64,000 nucleotides of DNA from Caulobacter radicis (GCF_003094615.1 NZ_QDKO01000042.1:62001-126000), one strand, 5' to 3'. Positions 35,501 through 44,738 are shown, counted from the first letter of the stretch. Notes: a model not told the origin generated them from the letters alone. Made by a program: numbers and translations.

Positions 35501-36073
35501 GGTCCGGACCAGATGAACCGGCCGGAAGATGCCAAACGGCTGCGATCCCTCTGAGAAGCCATTGACTGGCTGATCGCCGCCGTTCACCCAAGGAAGGTCG
35601 GTGATGCCCGCCGGCAAGTCGATGCGAACCACCACCCGATTGCTGCCCTGGCGCACGGCGCCGGTGACATCGACCTGGAAGCTCGTCAGACCGCCTGCGT
35701 GGCGACCGACGGGCACGCCGTTCATCCAAACCGTGGCGTAAGCGTTAGCGCCCTCGAACCTCAGGAACAGCCGTTCGTCGCTTCGCGGCCGGTCGGGCAG
35801 CGACAGCGTGGTCCGATACCAGGCGGTGCCGTGACGGCTGCCCTTCACCACCTGACGATCGAAGGCATAGCCTTGCCAGTTGTGTGGAATGTCGATCGAA
35901 GCCCAACGCGGGTCGGTATCGACTGGAGCCTCGCTGGTCGAGGCCGCCGGCCCTTCTGTCTCCTCCAGCAGCGAATGCCATCCCGTGACCGGTGCATCCA
36001 GCCGCGGCTCAGCTTTTGCTGGAACGGCGATGGCTAGGGTGGCGATCAGGAACAGGCCCTTTAGAACCTTCAT
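32543..36073 (-). CDS. GH2-family glycoside hydrolase with malectin-like and carbohydrate-binding modules
   Basis: 1176 residues. A signal peptide (VLKGLFLIATLAIAVPAKA) precedes a GH2 sugar-binding domain (DIPHNWQGYAF, WYRTTLSLP, VWMNGVPVGRHAGG), an immunoglobulin-like domain and the TIM barrel (YFLRGTSEYEH, GFNAFRDAHYPH). Glu-433 in LWGVQNES fits the acid/base. Glu-501 in LVGEYGAW is the likely nucleophile. A malectin-like domain follows at about residues 790-900 (YRVDLFFVEPWYG) and a CBM6/35-like C-terminus (VEAETATFEGG, GRYIVTLTWQGKG). GH2 enzymes include beta-galactosidases, beta-mannosidases and beta-glucuronidases. The GH26 mannanase nearby favours mannan side-chain or mannosidase activity, but this is inference. 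Confidence 0.88.
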   Translation of the reverse strand: MKVLKGLFLIATLAIAVPAKAEPRLDAPVTGWHSLLEETEGPAASTSEAPVDTDPRWASIDIPHNWQGYAFDRQVVKGSRHGTAWYRTTLSLPDRPRSDERLFLRFEGANAYATVWMNGVPVGRHAGGLTSFQVDVTGAVRQGSNRVVVRIDLPAGITDLPWVNGGDQPVNGFSEGSQPFGIFRPVHLVRTAALRIRPFGIYAWANPGQVDAAHADLTARTEIDNLSRQPRSFVVLTQMIDGAGEVVGESRTTHRLAPGATVTVDRALSRIIKPRLWHPDQPHLYTLRTRLMEGGAIVDEASTPYGIRTVAIQASSDGSRRLLINGAPYFLRGTSEYEHLLGASHAFLPQQVDARVAQVKQAGFNAFRDAHYPHNLRYQERIARDGLMWWPQFSSHIWFDNSAFRSNFKTLVADWVRERRNNPALFLWGVQNESVLPADFAREVSDVIRAIDPTASVQRLIVTCNGGEGTDWNVPQNWSGTYGGDPERFAAELESQGLVGEYGAWRVKGYHADTPFNPATYTESRSDALLGLKARLADTVADRAVGSFHWLLGTHENPGRAMRADGTQIWEGLSRLDHIGPLNNKGLFTLWGEPLDGYYLYRALQVPAKKAPMVYLVSHSWPDRWDGPGIRSGIEAYSNCDAVQLFNDVGGQAPLGAGTRVGAGLFRWNEVLVRYDTLTARCLVGGVIRATDRIALNNLPPAPDAAQLVRDQAPITRGDLGRVYLYRVAAGGAGHVDARGLRWEGDRLWRDGGRWGYRSWAQDFAGLDPRLASRGSTTDPIEGTDDQTLFRGFRYGRERLRYIFAAPPGRYRVDLFFVEPWYGRAGVDATGWRVFDVAVNDRTVIRDLDIFREAGFNRALRRTIDVDSVNGRIEIGFPRTAAGQAIIAGIAISSDRPVPILADASETGAGSDLIMPAGGGVRAYLAPGDPVYGEAPGRWTGLPQPLLDSDALQPARPVGAGTTQVRLREAVNLWLALRQDEVVPDGWSDAALSAGIATVEGDHTRIQPVRFVRRTVSAGAAVEIPAGAPLLAHRDLPSNVLSGQFRLGQGTVAVEAETATFEGGRIDRRSAGYEGAGYVALDPRGSLIWPLSTGIQGPLAVELRYALPGTDVGSAQFVVRDGSGIVVASHTVVLKPSAGWSTVSIQTATAINAGRYIVTLTWQGKGTLGIDRMSQP

Positions 36074-36116
36074 GGCCGCGCCTGCTCCCCCAAAGTTGTA
36101 CCGTTATGTGAGCCGG

Positions 36117-38804
36117 TCAAAACTTCACCCGGATGCCCGCCTCGAAACTGCGATCGAACCGGTTCGCGATCTGCGGCATCGCTCTCGTTGCATAGTATTC
36201 GCGCCGGACCGCACCGGTCAGGTTGACCGCGTCGAACTTCAACCCGATCCGATCAGTCAACGCGAACGTCGAGGACAGGTCGAGCGAGTTGAGCGGCGCC
36301 ACCCAGAGAATGTTGCCTGCGGCGTCCGCCGATGTGATGTCGACGTAACGGGACCGGCGATTGTAGGACAGGCGGATCGACACCGGATCTCGCTCATAGA
36401 TCGCAGCTAGATTGTACGACGCTTTCGAGATTGCCTGCGCCGGGCGCGTGCCAGTCAGGCCGGCGACGTTGATGGCGCTGTCGACATAGGTGAAGTTCGC
36501 CTGGACACCGAGGCCGTCCAACAACCCTGGCAAAAAGTCGAAAAATTGCTGGTAATTGAGCTCGAAGCCCTGAATGCGTCCACTTCCACCGTTACGCGGT
36601 CTACTGATCTGATAGACGACGCCTTGGATAGTTTCGGGTAGTGAGAACGTCTGGATGAAGCCGTCGACATCCTTGCGATACAGACTGGCGGCCAGCAGGT
36701 TCGATTTGCCAAAATAGTATTCCAGCGACAGATCATACTGGTTTGCTGTGATCGGTCGCAGTTCCGGGTTGCCGGCCGACCCTGTCTGGAGATTGGGGGT
36801 TATGCCAACGACCGGGTTGAGCGAACTGTAATCGGGCCGATACAGAGCCTTGGACGCAGCCAGTCTAAGGAACAGGTCGGGGGTGAACTTGGCGCGCACG
36901 TTAATGCTAGGCAACAGATTGGTGTACTCCGTCCGCGCGCTCACTGGCGTCAGCGCGCCCGACACCCGTTGGAAGCTTGTCGGCCTGGAGATCGTATGCA
37001 GCGCGCGCAGCCCCAGATTGCCATCGATCGGCACAGGCCCGAGATCGAACTGGAACTGGGCCTCGCCATAGCCCGCCACGACATCTTCCGTGACCTCGAA
37101 GCGCCTGAGAGGGTCATAGGCCGGATCAGCGGTTGGGCGACCAATGAGCCGGCGCGCAGCACCAAGATCAGTGACATAGCCGGCCCCTGTAGCGAGCCAG
37201 GAGCTAACGGATCCAAACAACGATTCCGGCGTCGGCGAAAGCACAGTGGCGTTGGACTGCCCGATGGGGGCGGCAGCCGCGCTATAGGTGATCCCGAAAC
37301 TGTCAGCTGACATTCGGTGATTGGTGTACCGGACGCCGGCAAGCAACGCGGTGACCGGACCGCCCGGCATGTCATACCGAACGTCAATCTTGGCCGCTTT
37401 CTCCCACCCACGGGCGATCGATTTGGAATCGAGGAAACTGACGTAGTTGTATTTGCCTGGGTCGAGCAGGTTGACGCCGGCGACCGTCAGATTGGGGGTT
37501 GAGGTGCCCAGATCGACCGTCACACTGGGCGCGGATGTCGAAAATGTAGAGGTGTGCGAGTAGAACGGCCCAACGCTGCTAGTGTATGATATGTCCGGCG
37601 TCACCGTCCAGTTGCCGCTGGTCCATACAGCGTTCAGGCCTGTCTGAAGCGTGCGGTAGGGATTGGTGGTGGCGGTGCTCGTTGAAACAATCGGCACGCC
37701 TGTATATGTCGCCCCCGACGCAACTTTGCCGCTATTTGCAAAGGTGAACGGCGGCGTTGCACCGCTCGCCGACCCGATTTGCGCCGCCAGCCCACGCGTC
37801 AGGCCACGGCCGTTCGAATAGAAATACAACGTATCAAACGTCACGAGCAGATCGTTCGACGGCTGCCATTGCGCTGCGAAGTTCGTACTAAAGCGAGTGC
37901 GCTCTCCCCACACGTAACGAGCCTGCACCTGGCCGGGCGTCATGATGGCGTCGCCTGGATCACCGCCTGCGGCGGTTGTCGAGAACACTCCATCGCCATC
38001 GCGGTCGTAAATGTTGGTGCGGCTTGAATATGTGTTGGTATTGACGTCAAACGCCCCACTGTAGATTTGCTCGTAGGTCGACGATAGAAGGACGCCGACC
38101 TCACCGATCGACGTGTCCCAGCGACCGCTGGTAGAAGCGACCAAGCGCGGCAAGACGCGATTGCGGATCACGCTATAGTTGCCTGACGCACTGAGAAGCG
38201 TACTGCCAACCTTGTGGTCGAAAGGATGCGCCGTCTTGATGTTGACCAAGCCGCCTAGGCCGCCCTCAATCTGGCTTGAGATCCCGGTCTTGTAGATGTC
38301 GATGCCCGACAGAATATCGGCCGAGATATCGAGCAACGCGGCATTGCGGTTCCCGGTTTGGAAAATGCCTCGGCCGTTTAGCAAGGTCTGGTTCTGCGAT
38401 AGCCCGTGGATGGAAAAGGCATTGCCCTCCCCCCGCGCGTTGCGGGTTAGTTGCACGCCTGGGACACGTTGGAGCGTTTCGGCGATGTTGGTGTCGGGAA
38501 GCTTGCCCACATCCTCCGCGACAATCGAATCTTGGATCTGGTTGGAGTTCCGCTTCAGGTTTGCAGCGCTGGTGAGGCTCCTGCGATAGCCCGTGACTAT
38601 GATGGCTTGGACGGTGGAGTCATTCGTCGCCTCATCCGCCGCTGAAACAGCGGCCCCGACCGGAGATAGCGGGGCAGGAACTGCGCTGTTCTGTTGCCCC
38701 CCAATCGTAGACGCCGTGGACGCGTCAGCTTGTGTCGCTTGCGCGCCAGCTTGAGTAGCGATCGCGCTCGCCGCCACAGCGCACAGCCAATGTCGCTTCG
38801 CCAT
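36117..38804 (-). CDS. TonB-dependent receptor of the mannan-type locus
   Basis: 895 residues from ATG 38804, which has a strong ribosome site (GGGAGGGGAAC). The signal peptide ends near ATQAGAQA. After a linker come a TonB-box-like VQAIIVTGYRRSL, a plug domain (VAEDVGKLPDTNIAETLQRVPGVQL, FSIHGLSQNQTLLNGRG) and a barrel ending in GIRVKF. It has no STN domain. It lies 43 bases upstream of the GH2 gene and is co-directional, so the pair is probably one transcript for uptake and cleavage of oligosaccharides. A 54-base in-frame extension upstream is unlikely. Confidence 0.93.
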   Translation of the reverse strand: MAKRHWLCAVAASAIATQAGAQATQADASTASTIGGQQNSAVPAPLSPVGAAVSAADEATNDSTVQAIIVTGYRRSLTSAANLKRNSNQIQDSIVAEDVGKLPDTNIAETLQRVPGVQLTRNARGEGNAFSIHGLSQNQTLLNGRGIFQTGNRNAALLDISADILSGIDIYKTGISSQIEGGLGGLVNIKTAHPFDHKVGSTLLSASGNYSVIRNRVLPRLVASTSGRWDTSIGEVGVLLSSTYEQIYSGAFDVNTNTYSSRTNIYDRDGDGVFSTTAAGGDPGDAIMTPGQVQARYVWGERTRFSTNFAAQWQPSNDLLVTFDTLYFYSNGRGLTRGLAAQIGSASGATPPFTFANSGKVASGATYTGVPIVSTSTATTNPYRTLQTGLNAVWTSGNWTVTPDISYTSSVGPFYSHTSTFSTSAPSVTVDLGTSTPNLTVAGVNLLDPGKYNYVSFLDSKSIARGWEKAAKIDVRYDMPGGPVTALLAGVRYTNHRMSADSFGITYSAAAAPIGQSNATVLSPTPESLFGSVSSWLATGAGYVTDLGAARRLIGRPTADPAYDPLRRFEVTEDVVAGYGEAQFQFDLGPVPIDGNLGLRALHTISRPTSFQRVSGALTPVSARTEYTNLLPSINVRAKFTPDLFLRLAASKALYRPDYSSLNPVVGITPNLQTGSAGNPELRPITANQYDLSLEYYFGKSNLLAASLYRKDVDGFIQTFSLPETIQGVVYQISRPRNGGSGRIQGFELNYQQFFDFLPGLLDGLGVQANFTYVDSAINVAGLTGTRPAQAISKASYNLAAIYERDPVSIRLSYNRRSRYVDITSADAAGNILWVAPLNSLDLSSTFALTDRIGLKFDAVNLTGAVRREYYATRAMPQIANRFDRSFEAGIRVKF

Positions 38805-39697
38805 GTTCCCCTCCCAATTCGCACCGAAGTCGAGTTCGGCTAAGCGCAGGCTAGCCAACCCCGCGACTTAAGATCAATCAAAATCATCATCAGATATTTC
38901 AGATAAAACAATTTTCCACTTTTAAGCAGCACTTAATATCTTATTGCCGCCATAGGTGGAGGAAACGCGCAATGAGGCTGCCGATGGCAGGGGAGGCGCC
39001 AGCGTCATGGGCTGCGCCGAGCGATCACAAGGGGAGGCGATACGGCGCCAGCCTTTCAGGCGGCAGCACATGATTCAAACACGGGCCTGCGACCTGTGGG
39101 ATCGGCAGCGTCATACCTCAAGACAGTGCGCTAAATCCGCTGGCCCGTAAAACCTGACGTCCGCGACGTGCGCAAGCGAGGCCGCTTGCTCCGGACCGCT
39201 TAATTTTTTGCCCCAGACTGCAGAGTGAGCCGTTCCCGCCGCGTACGCCTTGCACAGGCGCGGCGGATGCGCGGTGAAATATCTCTACGGCCTGCTGATC
39301 GGACATCCAGAGCCCAATCCGCTCCGGCGTCGGGTTGAGCCGGCTGACCATCCAATAGATTGGCAAAGGAGCGACCACGACTGAAGTTAGAGGAAAACAA
39401 CAGCACCTGTTTCGCATATGGGCCATGTCACCGCCGCAGCGTCGCTGTGATTGCGGACGAAGCTGGAGAACAAGGCGAGAGCCTGGCCAGCCCTCCGGGC
39501 GCGACGCCCTTTCAAAGGCCTCCTTGTCCAAGACCGCGAGGACTGCGCCAAGGTCGTGTTGTTGGCCACACTCCCAGCCTTCACAGCCGCTCGGGTCGGC
39601 GCTGGATACGCGTCGATGATCTCAGCTCACCGCAGATTAGGTGCGCAAGCGCCGGTGCCGGGGCGCTGTAGACAAGGATTGATACTGAGGTGAACCC
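38805..39697. other. Divergent promoter region with no recognised gene
   Basis: 893 bases between the divergent TonB receptor and GH26 genes. 38870-38950 is strongly AT-rich and probably holds the receptor promoter. 39118-39600 contains short overlapping frames on both strands that read partly like protein (for example APLPIYWMVSRLNP on the minus strand), perhaps a decayed gene, but nothing identifiable. Confidence 0.45.
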
Positions 39698-40708
39698 ATG
39701 CTGACCCGGCGCGATCTTCTTGGCGGGACAGGCTTGGCATTGACGAGCCGACCGGCATTGGCCGCAGGCCTGCCAATGCTTTCCCACCCCAAAGCCAGCC
39801 AAGCTGCTCAACGACTCTACAGATATCTTTGGAGCCTTTACGGGCGCCAGACGCTCACCGGCCAACAAGAACAGAATTTTCGCCATGACGGCGGCGGTCA
39901 CGAGCTGGCCTATCTCGAGCGCACGACGGGCCGCCAGCCGGCGCTCCTGGGTTTTGACTACCTAGACCCACGGGACAACAGCGCGGTCAATGCACGCGCT
40001 ATCGCTTGGTCGCGGGCCGGCGGAGTGGTCTCGGTCTGCTGGCACTGGGGCGCGCCCGATCTCGGCCCTGGATACGATAACGCCAAGAAGGACTTTGATC
40101 TCGAGGCGGCATTGAGGCCGGGCACGCCGCAGCACGGGGTGATGATGCGCGACATCGATGAAGTCGCAAGGCTGCTCGTACAACTGCGAGACGCCAACGT
40201 GCCTGTGCTCTGGCGGCCGCTGCACGAATTTAGCGGCGATTGGTTTTGGTGGGGCAAGCATGGCGCCGAGCGGTTCAAGGCGCTGTGGGCGTTGATGCAC
40301 CAACGCTTCTGCGAGACTCACCATCTGGACAACCTCATTTGGGTGCTTGGTTGGGCCGGGCAGAATGTCGATGCCGCCTGGTATCCCGGGCGGGCCCTGG
40401 TCGACATCGCGGGCGCCGACCTTTACGCCAGCGACCATGGCCCCTTGAGCTCCATCTTCGCGGCGGTGAAGGCGATCGTCGGCGATAGCGTGCCCATCTG
40501 TCTGCATGAGAACGGCCCAGTCCCGGATCCCGATTTGCTGGGTCCCGCCGCGGACTGGGTGTGGTTCATGACCTGGCACACCGGTTGGCTGACCGATCCC
40601 GCGCAGAACCCGCCAGATCTTCTAAGGCGCTACTTCGCGTCGGATCGCTATGTGACCAAGGACGAACTCCCAGCTTGGCTCCAGACCAGGTCGGGGCGGC
40701 GCGGATGA
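39698..40708 (+). CDS. GH26-family endo-beta-mannanase
   Basis: 336 residues. The leader MLTRRDLLGGTGLALTSRPALA has a twin-arginine-like motif. The family GH26 core is clear: LYGRQTLTGQQEQ at the start, HWGAP, acid/base Glu-177 in RPLHEFSGDWFWWG and nucleophile Glu-271 in ICLHENGP. WVLGWAGQNVDAAWYPG and ADLYASDHG are also typical. GH26 enzymes cut internal beta-1,4-mannosyl bonds of mannan and galactomannan. Together with the GH2 enzyme and TonB receptor across the divergent promoter it defines a mannan-type utilisation locus. Confidence 0.93.
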   Translation: MLTRRDLLGGTGLALTSRPALAAGLPMLSHPKASQAAQRLYRYLWSLYGRQTLTGQQEQNFRHDGGGHELAYLERTTGRQPALLGFDYLDPRDNSAVNARAIAWSRAGGVVSVCWHWGAPDLGPGYDNAKKDFDLEAALRPGTPQHGVMMRDIDEVARLLVQLRDANVPVLWRPLHEFSGDWFWWGKHGAERFKALWALMHQRFCETHHLDNLIWVLGWAGQNVDAAWYPGRALVDIAGADLYASDHGPLSSIFAAVKAIVGDSVPICLHENGPVPDPDLLGPAADWVWFMTWHTGWLTDPAQNPPDLLRRYFASDRYVTKDELPAWLQTRSGRRG

Positions 40709-40790
40709 TTGTCATGGGTCGTCGCGCGCCTCGGCACGCGCTGCTCTCGCCCAAGGATCGATAAAGTCCATACGCACACGAGGCCAAGCC

Positions 40791-41792
40791 ATGCCGGGCA
40801 AACCAAAGCCGCCAACACAGTTCAAGATCTACGCGATCGGTCAACACATCTGCGATTCTGCGAGCGCCGAAGCGTTGATGGGGGGGCGGCACACGGCCGC
40901 GAAGATCACGTCTCACCAAGCTGATGGCATTATCGATCTGACCATCACGCACATTTACCTCCCTCATATTCACCTCTGGAGAAGCCATACGCTCGGCCCT
41001 ATAAATATAGAGCTGCCATCAAAGGCTGACAGCCAGATTTTCTACTTTCCAGGACAGGGCGAAGTCGATATCTATGATTGCAATGTAACTCTGACGTGTG
41101 ACGAAACATTCGGCGTGACAGCCGAGATTCCGTCTGTCAAAGGGATCCGAATCGACAAGGAGCGATTGGGCATAGGCCTTACGGTAAGCCGTAGCGCCAT
41201 GGCTAAATACCTATCCAAACGCTTGGATGGCGCGCTGCATAGCCCCATCACCTTCGAAGCCCGGTTCCGGGCGGACACGCCCGAGATCATGGGCATGGCG
41301 CAAATGCTCGATGCGATCTTGGACGCCTCGGGCGCCGCGACCTTGTTTCATGCCAACGACACGGCCGAAGCGATCTCTACCGGTGTCATCAGCCTGCTGC
41401 TCGACCATGTTCCCAACAACTATAAGCTCGCCCTGGAGCGTCATCGCAACGCTGCGCCTCCCGCCTATGTGGCGCGGGCGGTGCTGCTCATGAACCAAGC
41501 GCCCGACGCATCCGCTCTGACGGTTGAGGATGTCGCCAACGCCTGCGGTGTTAGCGTCAGAAAGCTACAGTACGGCTTCTCAGAACATCGAGGAGAAAGT
41601 CCGATCGCGCATCTGCGGGGCCTACGGCTGCAGCAAGCTCGAAAGATGATCTCCGGCGGCAGCCCACTTTCGCTTTTGCAGATCGCTCAATCTACGGGCT
41701 TCAGCAACTACGCACGCTTCAGCAAGCAATATCGCAAGGCGTTTGGCGAAACGCCGAGCCAAACCCGCAGCGGAAGCGGCCTGCAATCTTGA
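40791..41792 (+). CDS. AraC-family regulator with AraC_binding-type N-terminal domain
   Basis: 333 residues. The C-terminal 100 residues hold two helix-turn-helix motifs: LTVEDVANACGVSVRKLQYGF and LLQIAQSTGFSNYARFSKQYRKAFGETPSQ. The N-terminal 200 residues resemble the AraC_binding_2 class (GPINIELPSKADSQIFYFPGQGEVDI). The gene follows the mannanase by 82 bases in the same direction and probably controls the locus in response to a sugar. Confidence 0.9.
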   Translation: MPGKPKPPTQFKIYAIGQHICDSASAEALMGGRHTAAKITSHQADGIIDLTITHIYLPHIHLWRSHTLGPINIELPSKADSQIFYFPGQGEVDIYDCNVTLTCDETFGVTAEIPSVKGIRIDKERLGIGLTVSRSAMAKYLSKRLDGALHSPITFEARFRADTPEIMGMAQMLDAILDASGAATLFHANDTAEAISTGVISLLLDHVPNNYKLALERHRNAAPPAYVARAVLLMNQAPDASALTVEDVANACGVSVRKLQYGFSEHRGESPIAHLRGLRLQQARKMISGGSPLSLLQIAQSTGFSNYARFSKQYRKAFGETPSQTRSGSGLQS

Positions 41793-42036
41793 GCCGATCC
41801 AGCTAAGCCTCCCCTTACAATAGCCTCGCGCCCGGCCCAGCCCGGCCGGCTCTACTCATAGTTCTATTTCTACAAAAAAACACCCTAAATTGAAATATCA
41901 AGCACCACTATAGATTTATCAGAGTGACAAATTGCGAAGATTAATTGCCGCACGCGAAATTTTACACGCGCCTTAACCGTTATTAACCAGGGCGTGGCGC
42001 GACCCTAGGGCCTACGATCTGGGTCGAGATAGGGCA
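41793..42036. other. AT-rich promoter region of the chemoreceptor operon
   Basis: 41860-41965 is markedly AT-rich compared with its surroundings and lies upstream of the chemoreceptor operon. The direct repeat TTAACC...TTAACC at 41973 is listed separately. No gene is seen. Confidence 0.5.
41973..41988. promoter_or_regulatory. CtrA-like site
   Basis: TTAACC-N4-TTAACC gives the TTAA-N6-TTAAC pattern, one base shorter than the TTAA-N7-TTAAC consensus for the Caulobacter cell-cycle regulator CtrA. Many chemotaxis and motility genes in Caulobacter are under CtrA control, so the position fits; binding is not shown by sequence. Confidence 0.4.
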
Positions 42037-42198
42037 ATGATACCTGCACGCTCAATGACAGCTGGAATGGTCCGAACGGGTCATGGGCTTGGCCACATTG
42101 AGATCGGCTGCCCCCCGCAACCACCCGTCGTACGGCCACGGTCCACAACGCACGCCGATACGCCCGTCGGCGGCCAGGATCGTGGGAGGCTGGCCTGA
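42037..42198 (+). CDS. Possible small upstream frame, 53 residues
   Basis: ATG 42037 has a weak ribosome site. The frame ends in TGA that overlaps the start of the next gene by one base (TGATG), which looks like coupling. Third-position GC is low for this genome and the sequence is Pro/Arg-rich with no motif. It may be a leader peptide or chance. Confidence 0.2.
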   Translation: MIPARSMTAGMVRTGHGLGHIEIGCPPQPPVVRPRSTTHADTPVGGQDRGRLA

Positions 42199-42530
42199 TG
42201 TTCGACCCGCCGCACTCCGAGCCCGACCTGGCGGGCATCGCTCTTTCGAATGTCGACATCATCAAGCTTCATGCCGCCGTGACAATGTCGATCTGTGGCG
42301 CGCTGCATGAAAAGGGCCTCGTCAGTCACGCAGACATGGGCGCCATCCTTTCTGGCCAGATCCGCGATGAAGACGTTGATCCTTGGGCGAATGTGGTTCG
42401 CGCCATAGCCGCGGCGCTGAGCCGGTGTTCGGAGGCGCCCCCCGCCGCGCCCCCGACCCAATCTCGGACCGCCGGCCTTGCCCTCATCATCGGCGGGCTG
42501 GACCAGGCGGAGGCCAGCCATGCCCCCTAG
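42198..42530 (+). CDS. Small hypothetical protein leading the chemoreceptor operon
   Basis: 110 residues. ATG 42198 is preceded by GGGAGG at a good distance. The N-terminal 75 residues look helical (IALSNVDIIKLHAAVTMSICGALHEKGLVSHADMGAIL), and the C-terminal 35 are Pro/Ala-rich. Family not recognised. It precedes the membrane chemoreceptor in the same direction, but about 260 bases away. Confidence 0.55.
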   Translation: MFDPPHSEPDLAGIALSNVDIIKLHAAVTMSICGALHEKGLVSHADMGAILSGQIRDEDVDPWANVVRAIAAALSRCSEAPPAAPPTQSRTAGLALIIGGLDQAEASHAP

Positions 42531-42791
42531 CAGCCGGCAATGGCGGCCCGCCTCGGCGCCTCAACCAAATCCCGCCTTCGAAGATCAGGCTTCTTCGATC
42601 TCGTTGAAAGAAAACGGGGCGTGTCAGCGCCCTTTGCCCCACGACGCGTGACCTTTCGCCAGAAATACACCGACGAGACTTTCACCAACGCCTCCAGACA
42701 ACAATTTCGCATTTCTGCTCAACATGGCGATTTGCAACGGGATCTAAAATCTCCCGCCAGCAAGTACTTCGCCCTACCACTAGGTGTCGCT

Positions 42792-44738
42792 ATGAGAATT
42801 CTGGAAAACACCAAGATCGGAACGAAGATCATTTGCATGATCGTCGCCATGGCGCTCGTTGCGGGCGGAATCGCGATCTATGCATCGACACGGCTGAAAA
42901 ATCTCGACAGAGAATACACCCAAATGATCGAGCGGCAGAATGGCGCCGCGTTCGACATGGCGATGGCCAACCGCGCTGTCGTTAGCATGGGATACGGAAC
43001 TTATATCGCCGTCGCCCAGCCGACCGGCAGCCCTGCGGCCCAGACCGGCGTCGTCATGCAGCGCAAGGCCGAGGCCGATGCGGAGAGGCTCCTGGCCAGC
43101 GCCTTAAGGCTCGTGCCCGAAAAGGCGGAAAAAATCCGCGCCCTTCAAGCCAAGTTTGAGCGGCTGAGAGGCCTTAGCAACGCCGCGATGGACCACGCCC
43201 GTAAGGACGAAACCGATGAGGCCAGGAATGGAGCCATCGTCGCCGATCAGTCCATCGGCGACTTCATCGCCGATGGACTGGCCCTGCGCACCGAGCTGAT
43301 GCGCGATGTCCAGGTTCGGACGAAGCAACTGTCGAAAATGAACGATCACGACACCTTGATAATGATGGGCGGAGCTTTGGCGGCGACCGGTCTGATGCTC
43401 GCAGTCGGGCTCTTGATTTCGAGCCAGGGCATTACCAAGCCACTCAACGCTCTGGCTGAACGCATGAAGCAGCTGGCCTCCGGCGATCTGGACGTCGCCG
43501 TCGATGGCCAAGCGCGCGGTGATGAGGTCGGCCGGATGGCCAAAGCCGTGCAGGTGTTCAAGGACAATGGCCTTGAGGCGCGGGAAATGGCGAAACAGGC
43601 CGACGGCTTGCGCGCCGAAGCTGAGAGCGAACGCGGGCGGGGCGAGGCCGAGCGCCGCCGAGCCGAAGCCGAGCAGGCCATGGTGGTCACCACCTTGGCC
43701 GCAAGCCTAGGCCGATTGGCCAAGGGCGATCTGACGGCGAGGATCGACGCTCAGTTCGACGGCCAATATGCCCAGATCAAGGCTGATTTCAATTCGGCGA
43801 TCGACAGCCTGCGCGAGGCGATGAGCGCGATCACCAACGCCACAACCAGCATCAGCGGCGGATCGGACGAAATCGCCGCCGCTTCCGACGACTTGTCGCG
43901 CCGCACAGAGCAGCAGGCCGCCAGCCTTGAGGAGACCGCCGCCGCGCTCGACCAGATCACCGCGACGGTCAAGCGCAGCGCCGAGGGCGCCAGACAAGCC
44001 TCAAACTCTGCAGCCGGCGCCAAGATCGATGCGCAGAACTCCGGGGCGGTCATGCAGGAGGCGGTCTCGGCCATGACCGAGATCGAACAGAGCTCGGGCC
44101 AGATCACCAATATCATCGGGGTGATTGATGAAATCGCCTTCCAAACCAACCTGCTGGCGCTGAACGCGGGCGTGGAGGCGGCGAGAGCCGGTGACGCCGG
44201 CAAGGGCTTTGCGGTCGTCGCCCAGGAGGTGCGGGCCCTGGCTCAGCGCTCGGCCGAGGCGGCCAAGGAGATCAAGACCCTGATCGCCAACTCCTCCTCC
44301 CAGGTTGAGCGGGGGGTCAAGCTCGTGGGCGATACACGTCGCGCCCTGACCGGCATCGTCGACAAGGTCGGCCAGATCGACGCCCTGATTTCCGAGATTG
44401 CTCAGTCGTCTCAGGAACAGTCCACCGGGCTCAACCAGGTGAATGTCGCCGTCAATCAGATGGACCAGGTCACGCAGCAAAACGCCGCCATGGTCGAGCA
44501 AGCGACCGCCGCGGCCAGCAATCTCAAGAGCGAAGCAGGAGAACTGGCCCGGTTGGTGGCCCAGTTCCGCACCAGCGACGGCGTCCGCCCCGTCGCTCGC
44601 CCTCAGCTGGCCCAACCAGGGCGGCATGCGCCGGCCCATAATCCTGTCGCTCAAGCCCGCACCAGGCTGGCCGCTTTTGCGGCGCGCCCCGGTTCGCCCT
44701 CGGCTCAAGCGATTGACACGCAATGGGAGGATTTTTGA
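42792..44738 (+). CDS. Membrane chemoreceptor (methyl-accepting chemotaxis protein)
   Basis: 648 residues from ATG 42792. Membrane segments at about residues 13-33 and 190-213 enclose a four-helix-type ligand domain. A HAMP domain (AERMKQLASGDLDVAVDGQARGDEVGRMAKAV) is followed by a coiled region and the signalling domain with hairpin tip EIAFQTNLLALNAGVEAARAG. The extreme C-terminus, QWEDF, fits the WxxF pentapeptide that tethers CheR and CheB, so this is a high-abundance type receptor. The start upstream at 42540 would place 84 uncharacteristic residues before the first membrane helix. The stop overlaps the CheW start by one base. Confidence 0.95.
   Translation: MRILENTKIGTKIICMIVAMALVAGGIAIYASTRLKNLDREYTQMIERQNGAAFDMAMANRAVVSMGYGTYIAVAQPTGSPAAQTGVVMQRKAEADAERLLASALRLVPEKAEKIRALQAKFERLRGLSNAAMDHARKDETDEARNGAIVADQSIGDFIADGLALRTELMRDVQVRTKQLSKMNDHDTLIMMGGALAATGLMLAVGLLISSQGITKPLNALAERMKQLASGDLDVAVDGQARGDEVGRMAKAVQVFKDNGLEAREMAKQADGLRAEAESERGRGEAERRRAEAEQAMVVTTLAASLGRLAKGDLTARIDAQFDGQYAQIKADFNSAIDSLREAMSAITNATTSISGGSDEIAAASDDLSRRTEQQAASLEETAAALDQITATVKRSAEGARQASNSAAGAKIDAQNSGAVMQEAVSAMTEIEQSSGQITNIIGVIDEIAFQTNLLALNAGVEAARAGDAGKGFAVVAQEVRALAQRSAEAAKEIKTLIANSSSQVERGVKLVGDTRRALTGIVDKVGQIDALISEIAQSSQEQSTGLNQVNVAVNQMDQVTQQNAAMVEQATAAASNLKSEAGELARLVAQFRTSDGVRPVARPQLAQPGRHAPAHNPVAQARTRLAAFAARPGSPSAQAIDTQWEDF

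Noticed and set aside
38880..38905. GATATTTCA near the mannan receptor, similar to part of the fucose operator block
   Set aside because: Only nine bases match and the TTCCACC part and spacing are missing; probably chance in AT-rich DNA.
39118..39531. Minus-strand frame of 137 codons before the mannanase
   Set aside because: Contains a few protein-like segments but no ribosome site, no recognisable family and odd composition; too weak to call a gene.
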